DNA of 64,000 bases, from positions 1-64,000 of IMG/VR virus record IMGVR_UViG_3300020083_000006. One strand, written 5' to 3'. Shown here in pieces: positions 16,616 to 24,430 of the stretch. The notes under the pieces were generated by a model. The model saw only the letters and a list, made by a program, of their open reading frames with translations, did no database searches and was not told where the DNA came from. Source of the DNA: a virus. The position numbers were made by a program, and so were the translations under genes. How positions within the stretch are numbered: position 1 is the first letter of the stretch; the number at the start of each line of letters is the position of its first letter.

Positions 16616-16774
16616 TCAATTGTCTTCTTGTAGACAAATCTCAAAGCGAGTTACATTTTTTAATTCGTGTCTGCGGGTTAAATGATTTAGTTCACCTTCT
16701 AGCTCCTCGTCTGGAACGTCTCTAACAAGAACCAACTCTTCATCATCAATAGTGGCTGTAATAGTGTAAAACAT
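16616..16774 (-). CDS. unknown 52-aa acidic protein
   Basis: A short frame starts MFYTITATIDDEELVLVRDV after GGGGG and ends FEICLQEDN. The ribosome site, the lack of stop codons on this strand and the tight packing with neighbours support a gene. It looks like a small beta-alpha protein; function unknown. Confidence 0.6.
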   Translation of the reverse strand: MFYTITATIDDEELVLVRDVPDEELEGELNHLTRRHELKNVTRFEICLQEDN

Positions 16775-16791
16775 TTAACCCCCTAAAATAA

Positions 16792-17055
16792 TTACTTTTT
16801 GTTATCAAAAGATTTTTTACCTTCTTCCAACGACCTAACAATAGATGGCAGTAAGTTTATAGCTTGATTAATATTGAACAAAACATTTTCATAAGTATCT
16901 AAAACATTTTCTGATTTACGCACACTTCCATTTAGGCCAATGTGTGCTCTCCACAAAAGCTCGGTGACTTCATCAATTCGTTTGGCAAGAATCTTGCGGT
17001 GTTCGTGTTCCGTCAAAGTCTCTTTTACTTCTGGTATCATCTTCTCAAAAATCAT
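16792..17055 (-). CDS. unknown 87-aa helical protein
   Basis: Begins MIFEKMIPEVKETLTEHEHR, almost entirely helical, with a lysine-rich end. A gap of 23 nt separates it from the upstream gene. No motif recognised. Confidence 0.6.
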   Translation of the reverse strand: MIFEKMIPEVKETLTEHEHRKILAKRIDEVTELLWRAHIGLNGSVRKSENVLDTYENVLFNINQAINLLPSIVRSLEEGKKSFDNKK

Positions 17056-17078
17056 AACTATTGCCCCTTTTTAGTAAA

Positions 17079-17300
17079 TTACTCTTCTACGTCAAGCTCA
17101 ATAATTTCTATCGTGTGGCTCATATCGCGTGTTTTGTAGAGCAAACCTAATTTTTCTTTTTCTTCGTCAGCTACTTTAATAGCTTTTCTATGATGTTCGG
17201 CAATAGCTTCGGCTCTTGCTTCTGCTTTCTCTCTAGTCAAGAACAACGGCATGTGGCTACCATTCATAAAGCCACCCCACCTAATCGCATAAACCTTCAT
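17079..17300 (-). CDS. unknown 73-aa protein
   Basis: Begins MKVYAIRWGGFMNGSHMPLF, with a helical middle rich in Ala and Glu and an acidic end. It sits 2 nt after the DUF5672-type glycosyltransferase gene. Small phage proteins starting MKVYAIR are frequent, but I cannot assign a role. Confidence 0.6.
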   Translation of the reverse strand: MKVYAIRWGGFMNGSHMPLFLTREKAEARAEAIAEHHRKAIKVADEEKEKLGLLYKTRDMSHTIEIIELDVEE

Positions 17301-17302
17301 AA

Positions 17303-17914
17303 TTATTCCCCCTTCTTAACCAGCCTTAGCCTAGCATGAACGCCAAAAGCTGGACTCATTTCTAAACATTCCCAACTAAACTTCTTAGCCAGCTCAAATG
17401 GAGCAAACGTAAATCCTTTGGCCTCCAAGTATGCCCTATTGAGCTGACATATGGCTACATCTTCTGCCCTGTGCATAGTAATCTTATGGTCATCTCGTAA
17501 AAAATCTTGAAGTCTTTTACTTCTTAAAGAGAATCCACCATTACCGACGTTGAAATGCTTAGGAACTCCCTTGAATAGAACACTTTCTGGCCACGGGGCA
17601 CCAATGTAGTCATACTGCAGGAACTTGTTGTCCCATAGTTCTGGCTTCCAAACAAACCCATCCCATTGAGCCACCAAGACGTGTTGAGTGTCAAAATAGT
17701 TAGCTAAGTCTTTAATCATGAAATGAGAGTATTCTTCAATAGACTTGATTTGAGGGATTTTGACCACATGTGAATCTTGAGTATCAAAGTGAGTTAGAAG
17801 CTTGGCCTCCCCAAAGTTGCACGATGCTCTAGAATGGTCAAAAGACAGCTTAGCTCTGTCATAATCGACACTATCTGCAATAATCAATGTAACTGTAGGG
17901 AGGTTAGGTTTCAT
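17303..17914 (-). CDS. DUF5672-type glycosyltransferase-like protein
   Basis: The 203-aa protein carries the DUF5672 signature: VLVAQWDGFVWKPELWDNKF, then YDYIGAPWP, then VGNGGFSLRSKRL, with a later ED pair in HRAEDVAICQ. The family has a glycosyltransferase-like (GT-A) fold and occurs in polysaccharide loci. The WDG and GNGGFSLRS elements are the likely sugar-nucleotide site. It overlaps its upstream gene (ATGA) and is embedded among head genes. It is the third glycosyltransferase in under 7 kb. Confidence 0.65.
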   Translation of the reverse strand: MKPNLPTVTLIIADSVDYDRAKLSFDHSRASCNFGEAKLLTHFDTQDSHVVKIPQIKSIEEYSHFMIKDLANYFDTQHVLVAQWDGFVWKPELWDNKFLQYDYIGAPWPESVLFKGVPKHFNVGNGGFSLRSKRLQDFLRDDHKITMHRAEDVAICQLNRAYLEAKGFTFAPFELAKKFSWECLEMSPAFGVHARLRLVKKGE

Positions 17915-18147
17915 TCAATAATCCTAATATGCTTAAATATTCCGATACCTTGCGGCCTACAAATAATATTTTCTTCTCGCAACCTAAAACATAACTCTGC
18001 AACATTGTCTTCGTCAAGAGAAATCTTTAGGCCGGCTTTCCCGGCAGTTCGACTTAAATCATCAATTCCAATTACTTTTGTTTTCTTTTTGGACAAAATA
18101 GTTTTGACCAACTCAACAAGCTGGTCGAGAGTCTCATTTATTTCCAT
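17911..18147 (-). CDS. small winged-helix-like protein, 78 aa
   Basis: Begins MEINETLDQLVELVKTILSK and continues with a helix-turn-helix-like stretch and a C-terminal GIGIFKHIRIIE that could be a wing. It overlaps both neighbours by a few bases. DNA binding is a weak inference from the pattern; no family is recognised. Confidence 0.55.
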   Translation of the reverse strand: MEINETLDQLVELVKTILSKKKTKVIGIDDLSRTAGKAGLKISLDEDNVAELCFRLREENIICRPQGIGIFKHIRIIE

Positions 18148-18437
18148 GAGACGTTAATATAGGGACGACTAAAGCCTGCTTGAAAACCAAGCTGATTCAT
18201 CTTCTCAATAACTTCTTTAGTGATATCTGCTTCTTGAAGGTTGGCAAGGCGGATACGCTCTTTTTCCATTTCTTCCATCTTGTAAGACATGTCGTAAAGA
18301 CCACGCTTGGCCGCTGCCAAGGCATCTTCAATCAGAATATCCACAATGTGACTAACCAACTCAGCCATACGCTTGGCTTTATGTTCTGGTTGGTTGAAGC
18401 TATCTGCCATCTCACGCGCCTCCTGAGCCTTACTCAT
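18138..18437 (-). CDS. unknown 99-aa helical protein next to portal
   Basis: The ATG giving MSKAQEAREMADSFNQPEHK follows GGAGGTACCTGTT. The protein is helical and highly charged, with a C-terminal GFSRPYINVSWK. It directly follows the portal gene, a place often used for small connector or scaffold-type genes. Function is inferred only from position. Confidence 0.65.
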   Translation of the reverse strand: MSKAQEAREMADSFNQPEHKAKRMAELVSHIVDILIEDALAAAKRGLYDMSYKMEEMEKERIRLANLQEADITKEVIEKMNQLGFQAGFSRPYINVSWK

Positions 18438-18486
18438 AACAGGTACCTCCACTTTAATTATCAGACATACACAAACAAAACTTTAA

Positions 18487-20484
18487 TTATTCTTCGTCAA
18501 TCTTTAAATCATGGAGCCTAAGCCACGATTTCAGTAAAGTTTCATGGTTAGCCTTCATAGATTCCTCCCAAGCCTTCTCTAGCTCTACGTCTTCAGACTT
18601 CTGCTGCTCTTCTGGCTGCCCCTGACTTTGTGCCACCTGTTGTGGCACATTTGGCTGCTGGGCTGCCTGCTGCATTTGGGCTTGCTGCATTTCAAGCTGC
18701 ATCTGTTGGCCTTGCAGTCCTAATGCCTGCTGCTGAGCCTGCATTTGCTGCATACCCATCTTGAGCTGCTGATACGCTTGATTGAGGCTAGGGTCAATAA
18801 TAAAGTCTAGTTCAGGGCGCTTGCTTGCACCTTCCATCCCAAAGTAGCTCTCCATAAACTTTCCATAAGTCATGTAGCGGGCTACGTTCTGATGAAACAA
18901 GGGAGACAAAGGAACATCTCCACCAAACTCAAACTGTCTATTTTTGTCAGAATCGCTGAACAGAGAATTTAGGGTTGCCGTCGTTTGTAGCTCTTGTGTC
19001 TGACGCTGAATAACACCTTCGCGTGTCTCGTTACCAATTCCGAAAGCAGCTACCTTATAGCGTTTTTTGGCTTCTGGGAAGTTCTGATAAACAGCATCAT
19101 TGATATCTTCTACTAGAATATCTACAAGTAGTCTAAGACCGCGCTCTTCGCCTTGGACTAGTTCATAGTCACGCGAACCTTGACCCATGCCGGCAGTGTC
19201 GCCCAACTGGCCAAAGCCAGCTTCTGTGGGGGAAATCTGAAAGGCTGAACAGAGGGCGCGAATGACTGTTTGCTCGACCTGCATCCACTCCATGTCTTTT
19301 GGAGTCTCGGTCGTCTTGATGAGTTCTAGCTCTACTGGGCCGCCGATAACAGGAATGACACTAGAGTTGTCAGTTCTTGTAGCTAGGTTTTGAATCTCCA
19401 TCTTAAAAGATTCAATATCTTCGTCAGAGATTTTGACTGATGGGTCAGTAGGTCTGACAACAATCATACTCTTGCTGAGCTGACCTTTAACAAACTGATT
19501 GCGTAGATAGCTCAACGTGTGCTGATGAATGTAAACCAAGAATAGAGCAAACTCGATTGGTCCCATAGGGTAGCCGTTCAAGTCTAGGAATGATTGGACT
19601 TGATAGTAGACTACTTTAAGGTCTTCGTCTGTAAAGAATCCTGTCTGGACGCCGTCTACTTCTTGAACGTAAGCGATTGGTTTGTTGTTGACTGGAATCT
19701 TGTTGTACTCTTGAGCGTCTACTTCTGACTGCTGAGCAATATCTGACACTGCGGTCACATGAACCCTAGAGCCAAACTTGACTTGCTTGATAGTCTCAAT
19801 AGGAGTTGGTCTGAAGGCTACGATGGTGCCATCAGAGTTCAGTAGATTCTGGCGAGCACTACGGCCAAACGTCAACAATGCGCGAGTCTGTGCTTGGAAG
19901 TAGTCTTTGAGTGAGCAGTGCTTAAATGTTGGGTCGGCGGCTTCGTAGATTTCGTTTAAGACTTTCTTGTCCGACGTACCACAATGCAAAACCCATTCAA
20001 GAATTGCTTTCTTTTCGGCTTCACGGAGTTTGAGTTCGCGTTCAAAAGCTTCTTCGTTTTCAAAGTCTTCGCGGCGAATTTCGTCTAGGTCGAGGACGCG
20101 AACACCCTTGTCAAACTTAGACTCAGACTGAGCACCAAAGCTAGAAATCTGCGCTACGCGAGTGTTGATGATTGCCCCAATGTAGGGGTCAATAAGAGAA
20201 AGTTCTTTAAGTTCTGCATCAGAGAGACGCTTAGGTTCTTTTGAAAGAGAGTCGCCAACCCCCATGCGAGTATTAAACCTAGAACCAAACTTGACTTTAG
20301 ATTGTTTGTACTTGCGCTTCTTAAAGTCTTCTTCGGCAATCTTTTGAACATCAGACTTACTGAGCATAGTTCTACCAAGGCGTTGCTTAATGATTCCCGC
20401 AACATCATCAATAGAGTTGACGTTAATGTCTTCTGATACGTCGCCTTGAGCTATTTTGACAGTAATTTTTTTATCGTCTGACAT
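18487..20484 (-). CDS. phage portal protein (665 aa)
   Basis: The protein forms the dodecameric ring at the special capsid vertex through which DNA enters. Seen in the sequence: an N-terminal region, a portal core with LSLIDPYIGAIINTRVAQIS and a long stem/clip part, a GAGFGQLGDTAGM-like stretch near the middle (FQISPTEAGFGQLGDTAG), and a C-terminal tail of about 60 residues very rich in Gln and Met (MQQMQAQQQALGLQGQQMQL). Length is in the range of large myovirus portals. The order portal, small genes, Mu F-like protein supports the call. The Gln-rich tail may form the barrel helices that project into the head. Confidence 0.8.
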   Translation of the reverse strand: MSDDKKITVKIAQGDVSEDINVNSIDDVAGIIKQRLGRTMLSKSDVQKIAEEDFKKRKYKQSKVKFGSRFNTRMGVGDSLSKEPKRLSDAELKELSLIDPYIGAIINTRVAQISSFGAQSESKFDKGVRVLDLDEIRREDFENEEAFERELKLREAEKKAILEWVLHCGTSDKKVLNEIYEAADPTFKHCSLKDYFQAQTRALLTFGRSARQNLLNSDGTIVAFRPTPIETIKQVKFGSRVHVTAVSDIAQQSEVDAQEYNKIPVNNKPIAYVQEVDGVQTGFFTDEDLKVVYYQVQSFLDLNGYPMGPIEFALFLVYIHQHTLSYLRNQFVKGQLSKSMIVVRPTDPSVKISDEDIESFKMEIQNLATRTDNSSVIPVIGGPVELELIKTTETPKDMEWMQVEQTVIRALCSAFQISPTEAGFGQLGDTAGMGQGSRDYELVQGEERGLRLLVDILVEDINDAVYQNFPEAKKRYKVAAFGIGNETREGVIQRQTQELQTTATLNSLFSDSDKNRQFEFGGDVPLSPLFHQNVARYMTYGKFMESYFGMEGASKRPELDFIIDPSLNQAYQQLKMGMQQMQAQQQALGLQGQQMQLEMQQAQMQQAAQQPNVPQQVAQSQGQPEEQQKSEDVELEKAWEESMKANHETLLKSWLRLHDLKIDEE

Positions 20485-20499
20485 GTAAAATTCCTATTA

Positions 20500-21483
20500 T
20501 TAACAAGCAGTTCCATTTAACCCTGCTGCACACCACAATCCTTCGACACTCAAGTTGCCGTCAGACGAGTTTCTAACGATAACTTCTGAACAACTGATTG
20601 CAGCCGCAAATATAGCTGTATCACCTAACAAAGAAAGGTCAAGAACTTTTTCATCAACTATAAGTTGAATAGCACCCTTTGCTTTAACTGCAAAGTAGTG
20701 AATTGTGTTTGAAAATACTTGAAACCCTTCAGTAATCCCAGATACAGTCTCTGGCACAAGAGAAGGCGTTTCGATATCAATATAGTCTGCTGACACAAAG
20801 ATAACCTTGTAAGACCCTCTACTACCATAGTTAAAGGCAGGAGAACTAATCTTAAGAACGTCTGTAGTTTGAACTCCAGACGAAGAAAAGACTTTGAGTA
20901 CGTCTAAGTAATCAACTCCGAGGAGGACTGCTATCTCGTTAACAAGAACTCCGGAGTCGTCAACGTCCAAAAAGTTAGAGCCTACTCCTACAATCCTGAC
21001 AGGAATGCCTTGGTTGCCGGCATTGAAAGGAGAGAGGAGGCCAATGTCGTTGTCTTTTTCCAAAAGGAGAATGTCATTAATTTTGGCGTTAGAGCCAATG
21101 GCTCCTGAAAACTGAACGCGAGCAACTGTGTCATTCAAGCGAGTAATGCCTACAGTCGTTGTGCTATTAACTGTTAGTGACCTGCGAACGCGAAAATTAG
21201 GGTTAGTCCCATTACCAGTCCAACGGACACGCCAAGTTGTTTCTTGAGTTAGGCTGTTATAAGGCTGAGTAACTTGGAGTTCAGTTGTCGAATCAAGAGA
21301 GATAGCCTTGCGCGTAGACGCAACGACTCTTTCTTCTCTGGGGTCAAGAACGACTGAAAATCCTTCTGCAATGTCTAAGGCTAGGCCAGAGACATCAAAA
21401 GCCATAGAGGCTGCAGACGTTGATTTAAGCGGATTTTCAACAGAAGAAGCCGCTGTATTTAGAGACAAGGATAGATAGGACAT
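20500..21483 (-). CDS. unknown 327-aa structural protein upstream of portal
   Basis: Begins MSYLSLSLNTAASSVENPLK. The sequence is beta-rich with many Val, Ser, Thr and Asp residues and resembles the domains of the virion proteins in this genome. It ends with a Cys-containing GLWCAAGLNGTAC. It precedes the portal gene by 15 nt and has its own good sigma70-like promoter (TTGACT-N17-TAAAAT), so it is probably produced in quantity. A head fibre, decoration or neck protein is plausible; no family is recognised. Confidence 0.65.
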   Translation of the reverse strand: MSYLSLSLNTAASSVENPLKSTSAASMAFDVSGLALDIAEGFSVVLDPREERVVASTRKAISLDSTTELQVTQPYNSLTQETTWRVRWTGNGTNPNFRVRRSLTVNSTTTVGITRLNDTVARVQFSGAIGSNAKINDILLLEKDNDIGLLSPFNAGNQGIPVRIVGVGSNFLDVDDSGVLVNEIAVLLGVDYLDVLKVFSSSGVQTTDVLKISSPAFNYGSRGSYKVIFVSADYIDIETPSLVPETVSGITEGFQVFSNTIHYFAVKAKGAIQLIVDEKVLDLSLLGDTAIFAAAISCSEVIVRNSSDGNLSVEGLWCAAGLNGTAC

Positions 21484-21509
21484 GTTAAAAAACTCCTATA
21501 GTCCTGCCT

Positions 21510-21538
21510 ATTTTACCTCGAACCATGGAGAAAGTCAA
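21510..21538 (-). promoter_or_regulatory. sigma70-like promoter for the portal operon
   Basis: Minus-strand TTGACT, 17 nt, TAAAAT, 26 nt before the ATG of the 327-aa gene. It overlaps the end of the upstream gene. This is one of the best sigma70 matches in the window. Confidence 0.65.
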
Positions 21539-21833
21539 GCAAAGAATACTCAACAACTGTAAGTCCCTTTTCTTGAGCCAGCTCAATCTCTTTTACCATA
21601 GAGGGGGTTTTCATTCCAAACACCCACACTTCATGACACGCGCTCATAAGCATAAGCCCCATGGTGACCGCTTTATCTCTGTCTTTATAATCAGAGAAGT
21701 CAAGAACTGATGAGTACATAACTGCCCAACTAACAGGATTTTGACCCATACTAATGATTTTATTAGAAATTTGTTTGAACTGCAGGATAGAGTTTGGGTC
21801 ACGCCACGGAGCACACACATAGATGTTTTTCAT
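21513..21833 (-). CDS. DUF4406/nucleoside 2-deoxyribosyltransferase-like protein
   Basis: The 106-aa product starts MKNIYVCAPWRDPNSILQFK and ends with a Rossmann-like half: CHEVWVFGMKTPSMVKEIEL followed by GLTVVEY. This matches small phage proteins of the DUF4406 type, distant relatives of nucleoside 2-deoxyribosyltransferases (N-terminal V-C/S-xP-R, central D, C-terminal E in the M-x-x-EIxxA motif). A role in nucleotide metabolism is inferred. The ATG with AAGG upstream is used rather than a TTG two codons earlier. Confidence 0.55.
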   Translation of the reverse strand: MKNIYVCAPWRDPNSILQFKQISNKIISMGQNPVSWAVMYSSVLDFSDYKDRDKAVTMGLMLMSACHEVWVFGMKTPSMVKEIELAQEKGLTVVEYSLLDFLHGSR

Positions 21834-21868
21834 TAACAAACCTTGTTGGTTGAACAGCCAATTTAATT

Positions 21869-21973
21869 TTATAGTAAATTAGAAATCCACACTAATATGC
21901 TGACCAAAAACATAAAAAATTTAATAGTGTAATAACCAACCGTTAAAGCGATTGCCGTTAGGACAAAGTTCAT
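21869..21973 (-). CDS. 34-aa membrane micro-protein under a sigma28-like promoter
   Basis: The frame reads MNFVLTAIALTVGYYTIKFF then MFLVSILVWISNLL, that is one long or two short hydrophobic helices. The ATG follows a GGGGGTGG ribosome site and lies 18 nt after the -10 of a FliA-like promoter. The combination of promoter, ribosome site and membrane composition argues for a real gene. Function unknown. Confidence 0.6.
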   Translation of the reverse strand: MNFVLTAIALTVGYYTIKFFMFLVSILVWISNLL

Positions 21974-21991
21974 AGCCACCCCCATGATTTC

Positions 21992-22018
21992 TTATCGGGT
22001 GGCTGTCGTTATTTTTTA
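21992..22018 (-). promoter_or_regulatory. sigma28 (FliA)-like promoter 2
   Basis: Minus-strand TAAAAAAT, 11 nt, CCCGATAA. The -10 matches 7 of 8 consensus bases and the spacing is exact. The -35 overlaps the last codons of the HNH gene. Confidence 0.6.
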
Positions 22019-22347
22019 GTTTTTGCTTTAAGGGCTTTTTCTGCGTCTTCTCGGACGTTGGGGTTTTTGCTTTTAAAGCTGCCCAAATGTCCTATCTCTA
22101 GGTGACAATTGTCTTTCCCAGGCTTATCACACAGCGTTATGAGATTGTTAGGGTCTAGCTCTAAGGAGGGATTTACGTGAAATGGCTCAATGTGATGTAC
22201 TTCTAAAAACTCTGTGCAACCGCAAGCTGCACAAGAGCCATGAGTTTCTAAAAAAGACTTGCGCAATGACGGCCATTTAGACGAACGTCTTGAAAAAAGC
22301 TTAGCTTTTCCCTTAACAACATCTTTAGCGTGTTTAAAAAGACTCAT
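22009..22347 (-). CDS. HNH endonuclease
   Basis: This 112-aa protein has a CAAC zinc knuckle (Cys39, Cys42), the catalytic HH (51-52, in VHHIEPFHV), Asn68 in DPNNLITLC and a second Cys/His pair in DNCHLEIGHLG. HNH proteins beside a large terminase gene often assist DNA packaging, as HNH-terminase pairs do in many tailed phages; a homing function is the alternative. Its start overlaps the stop of a 22-aa frame (ATGA), which lies just downstream of the terminase gene. Confidence 0.85.
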   Translation of the reverse strand: MSLFKHAKDVVKGKAKLFSRRSSKWPSLRKSFLETHGSCAACGCTEFLEVHHIEPFHVNPSLELDPNNLITLCDKPGKDNCHLEIGHLGSFKSKNPNVREDAEKALKAKTKK

Positions 22348-22412
22348 AGAGTGCTAGGCCCGAAAGACTCTCCGCTCTCATCTTTTGCTTTATCTGATAG
22401 AGCCATGTTCAT
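22344..22412 (-). CDS. 22-aa leader-like micro-ORF before the HNH gene
   Basis: An ATG right after AAGGAGAT opens MNMALSDKAKDESGESFGPS TL, ending in a TGA that overlaps the ATG of the HNH gene. The strong ribosome site and stop-start overlap suggest translation, either as a tiny protein or as a coupling leader that sets HNH expression. Nothing in the peptide hints at a function. Confidence 0.45.
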   Translation of the reverse strand: MNMALSDKAKDESGESFGPSTL

Positions 22413-22447
22413 ATCTCCTTGGGTTAGAACTAGGGTACATTTTAACA

Positions 22448-24430
22448 TTAAATACTAAATTTAATTAATTTTTTCTTTGGTTCGGGGGCAGGGCCTTTGG
22501 AATCACCTTCGATGAGGTGACCCATGCCTGCTTTTCTGTAAGCATCCATAGTCATATCAGCTAGTTGCGACGGCATGATGGGTACACCCATATCTTTATA
22601 GGTATCATACATGGCAGACTCTAGCTCTTTTTGGTATTGCTGTTCGCGGCTCATGGGGGCGGCAGTGCCGATGTGTTTAGAGGCGCTACTAATCTTAATT
22701 TCGACTGCGGTGCGGTATTTGTCTAGTGCATACCGACTTGCGTCATTCGTGTGAGTCCAATCATCGTCTTCAAATCGACTTGTATCAAACTCTCCACGGG
22801 GGTCTTTCTTGTGCATCCAGTTGGTAAAAGATTCAATAGCATACTCTATCCCGCTGTCGTTTTCTTCTTTACAAAGAATCATGTCTGACTCTTGTCTTTC
22901 TACATTCCAAAGCAAAGACTGAATCTGAACTACTCCAGTCTCAATATGAGTCGGTTTCTTGGGCTTAACAGCAAACCCAAAAGGCTGAAAGTAATGAGCA
23001 GAACCAGCATCGGCTGTATCAGGGCAAATAATGTCTGGAGGAAACATTAGGCATTCTTTTTCTCTAACTGTTTGTGCCCACTGAGAGTTGGGGTAGCCAG
23101 TAGCTGACCGCGCATGAAGCAAAATGGCTCTAGTCTGAGATTGAGAGTACAGATATACAACGACCACTGCGGGGTCGCGAACGCCCCAGTCAATACCAAA
23201 ACTTACTTCCCATTTATTAGTCACTGCCCAAGCATAAATATCCTGTTTAGTACATTTTCTATTATTCTTCCACTGTTGACCAGTCATCCAAAACCAAGTC
23301 TCAGCGGGGCTACGGACGTGATTCATTCTGTTGAACGTAGGGAAAACTAAGCCGCCTGTTTCTGGACGCCAGTTGAGAATCTGAGCAATAATTTTGTTGG
23401 CTTCTTTTGTCTCTTTAATGAAGTTACCAATGAAGGCAATAGTTCTTAATGTCTTAGATTTGCCTGTCTGTTTGGGGGCGCGAGCCTGACAGGCAATAAA
23501 CGCAGGGCATGTCATACATCCTTCATAAGCTAATATTTCTTTGTACTTAACTTTGATTGCTTCTGGTTCTTCTTGGAATAGCTCTTCATCCCATCTGACT
23601 TTGAGGTTTTCTGTATGAAGATATGCCTTGAGTCTCTTTTCTCCGTGAGTCTCTGGCAAACATTTCCTCATAAAATCCACAGCCGACCACTTGTCTAGTC
23701 TAATATCTGGGTCGTCGCCCTTTTCGGCCTCTTCCATCAGTTCCTGCAAAGGTCCTTGAGAAGTCTTGCGAGAAGACAGCGAGATGGTGATTGGCTCAAA
23801 GCCGTGCTCATCTTGCGTGGGGTCGGCAACCATGGCGACTTCTGAGAGAATCTCTCTGGGGGTTAGGTCACATTCGTCTCGAATAATAATAGAAGCGCGG
23901 GATGAGTTAGCACCCTCTAGTGTAGCTGCTGTTACAAAAACGTCGGCATCGTCTTTTGCTGTATACGAATTTGGAGGCAAATTAAAGAGTCGTAGCTCTC
24001 CCGCTCGGTTTGTTTCAAAATGTTCTTGAAGTTCTGGAATACGGAGGAACTTTTTAAGGTACTTGATTGCTTTGTAAGATTGGTCTTTAATGGCGGCAAT
24101 CTGTAGACATGACCTTCTAAAATGAATCATTGCCAACCAATGAATCACCGCCGACATAACTGTCTTCATCGAGTTACGAGAGGCTGCCACGACTACACGG
24201 TGGGCACCCTTGTTGGTCTTCATTGTGAGGTAAATTTGCCAGACAGCTTCCATGGGATTAGAAGTAGACATTTCGTCTACTGTACAGTCTGGCAAGTCTA
24301 ACTTAAGGAAAGTCTTAATGAATTGTTGAAGCTCTTCTTTTGTTTCACAAACAGTAAACAAAAGACGTTTACGCATTTCAATGCGCACCCTTTGCTCTTC
24401 TGTAATTTCAGGTTCTTTTTTCTTAGCCAT
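22448..24430 (-). CDS. large terminase subunit (packaging ATPase-nuclease, 660 aa)
   Basis: This is the motor that pumps DNA through the portal. The N-terminal ATPase has a Walker A-like loop ASRNSMKT (83-90), a Walker B with catalytic acid IIIRDECD (181-188) and a coupling region. The C-terminal RNase H-like nuclease starts at VSFGIDWGVRDPAVVVVYL and has later acids in CPDTADAG and DDDWTHTNDASR. In the Walker A loop the usual Gly before Lys is Met. It overlaps the glpX stop by 8 nt, so the two are translationally coupled, and is followed by the HNH gene. Confidence 0.9.
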   Translation of the reverse strand: MAKKKEPEITEEQRVRIEMRKRLLFTVCETKEELQQFIKTFLKLDLPDCTVDEMSTSNPMEAVWQIYLTMKTNKGAHRVVVAASRNSMKTVMSAVIHWLAMIHFRRSCLQIAAIKDQSYKAIKYLKKFLRIPELQEHFETNRAGELRLFNLPPNSYTAKDDADVFVTAATLEGANSSRASIIIRDECDLTPREILSEVAMVADPTQDEHGFEPITISLSSRKTSQGPLQELMEEAEKGDDPDIRLDKWSAVDFMRKCLPETHGEKRLKAYLHTENLKVRWDEELFQEEPEAIKVKYKEILAYEGCMTCPAFIACQARAPKQTGKSKTLRTIAFIGNFIKETKEANKIIAQILNWRPETGGLVFPTFNRMNHVRSPAETWFWMTGQQWKNNRKCTKQDIYAWAVTNKWEVSFGIDWGVRDPAVVVVYLYSQSQTRAILLHARSATGYPNSQWAQTVREKECLMFPPDIICPDTADAGSAHYFQPFGFAVKPKKPTHIETGVVQIQSLLWNVERQESDMILCKEENDSGIEYAIESFTNWMHKKDPRGEFDTSRFEDDDWTHTNDASRYALDKYRTAVEIKISSASKHIGTAAPMSREQQYQKELESAMYDTYKDMGVPIMPSQLADMTMDAYRKAGMGHLIEGDSKGPAPEPKKKLIKFSI

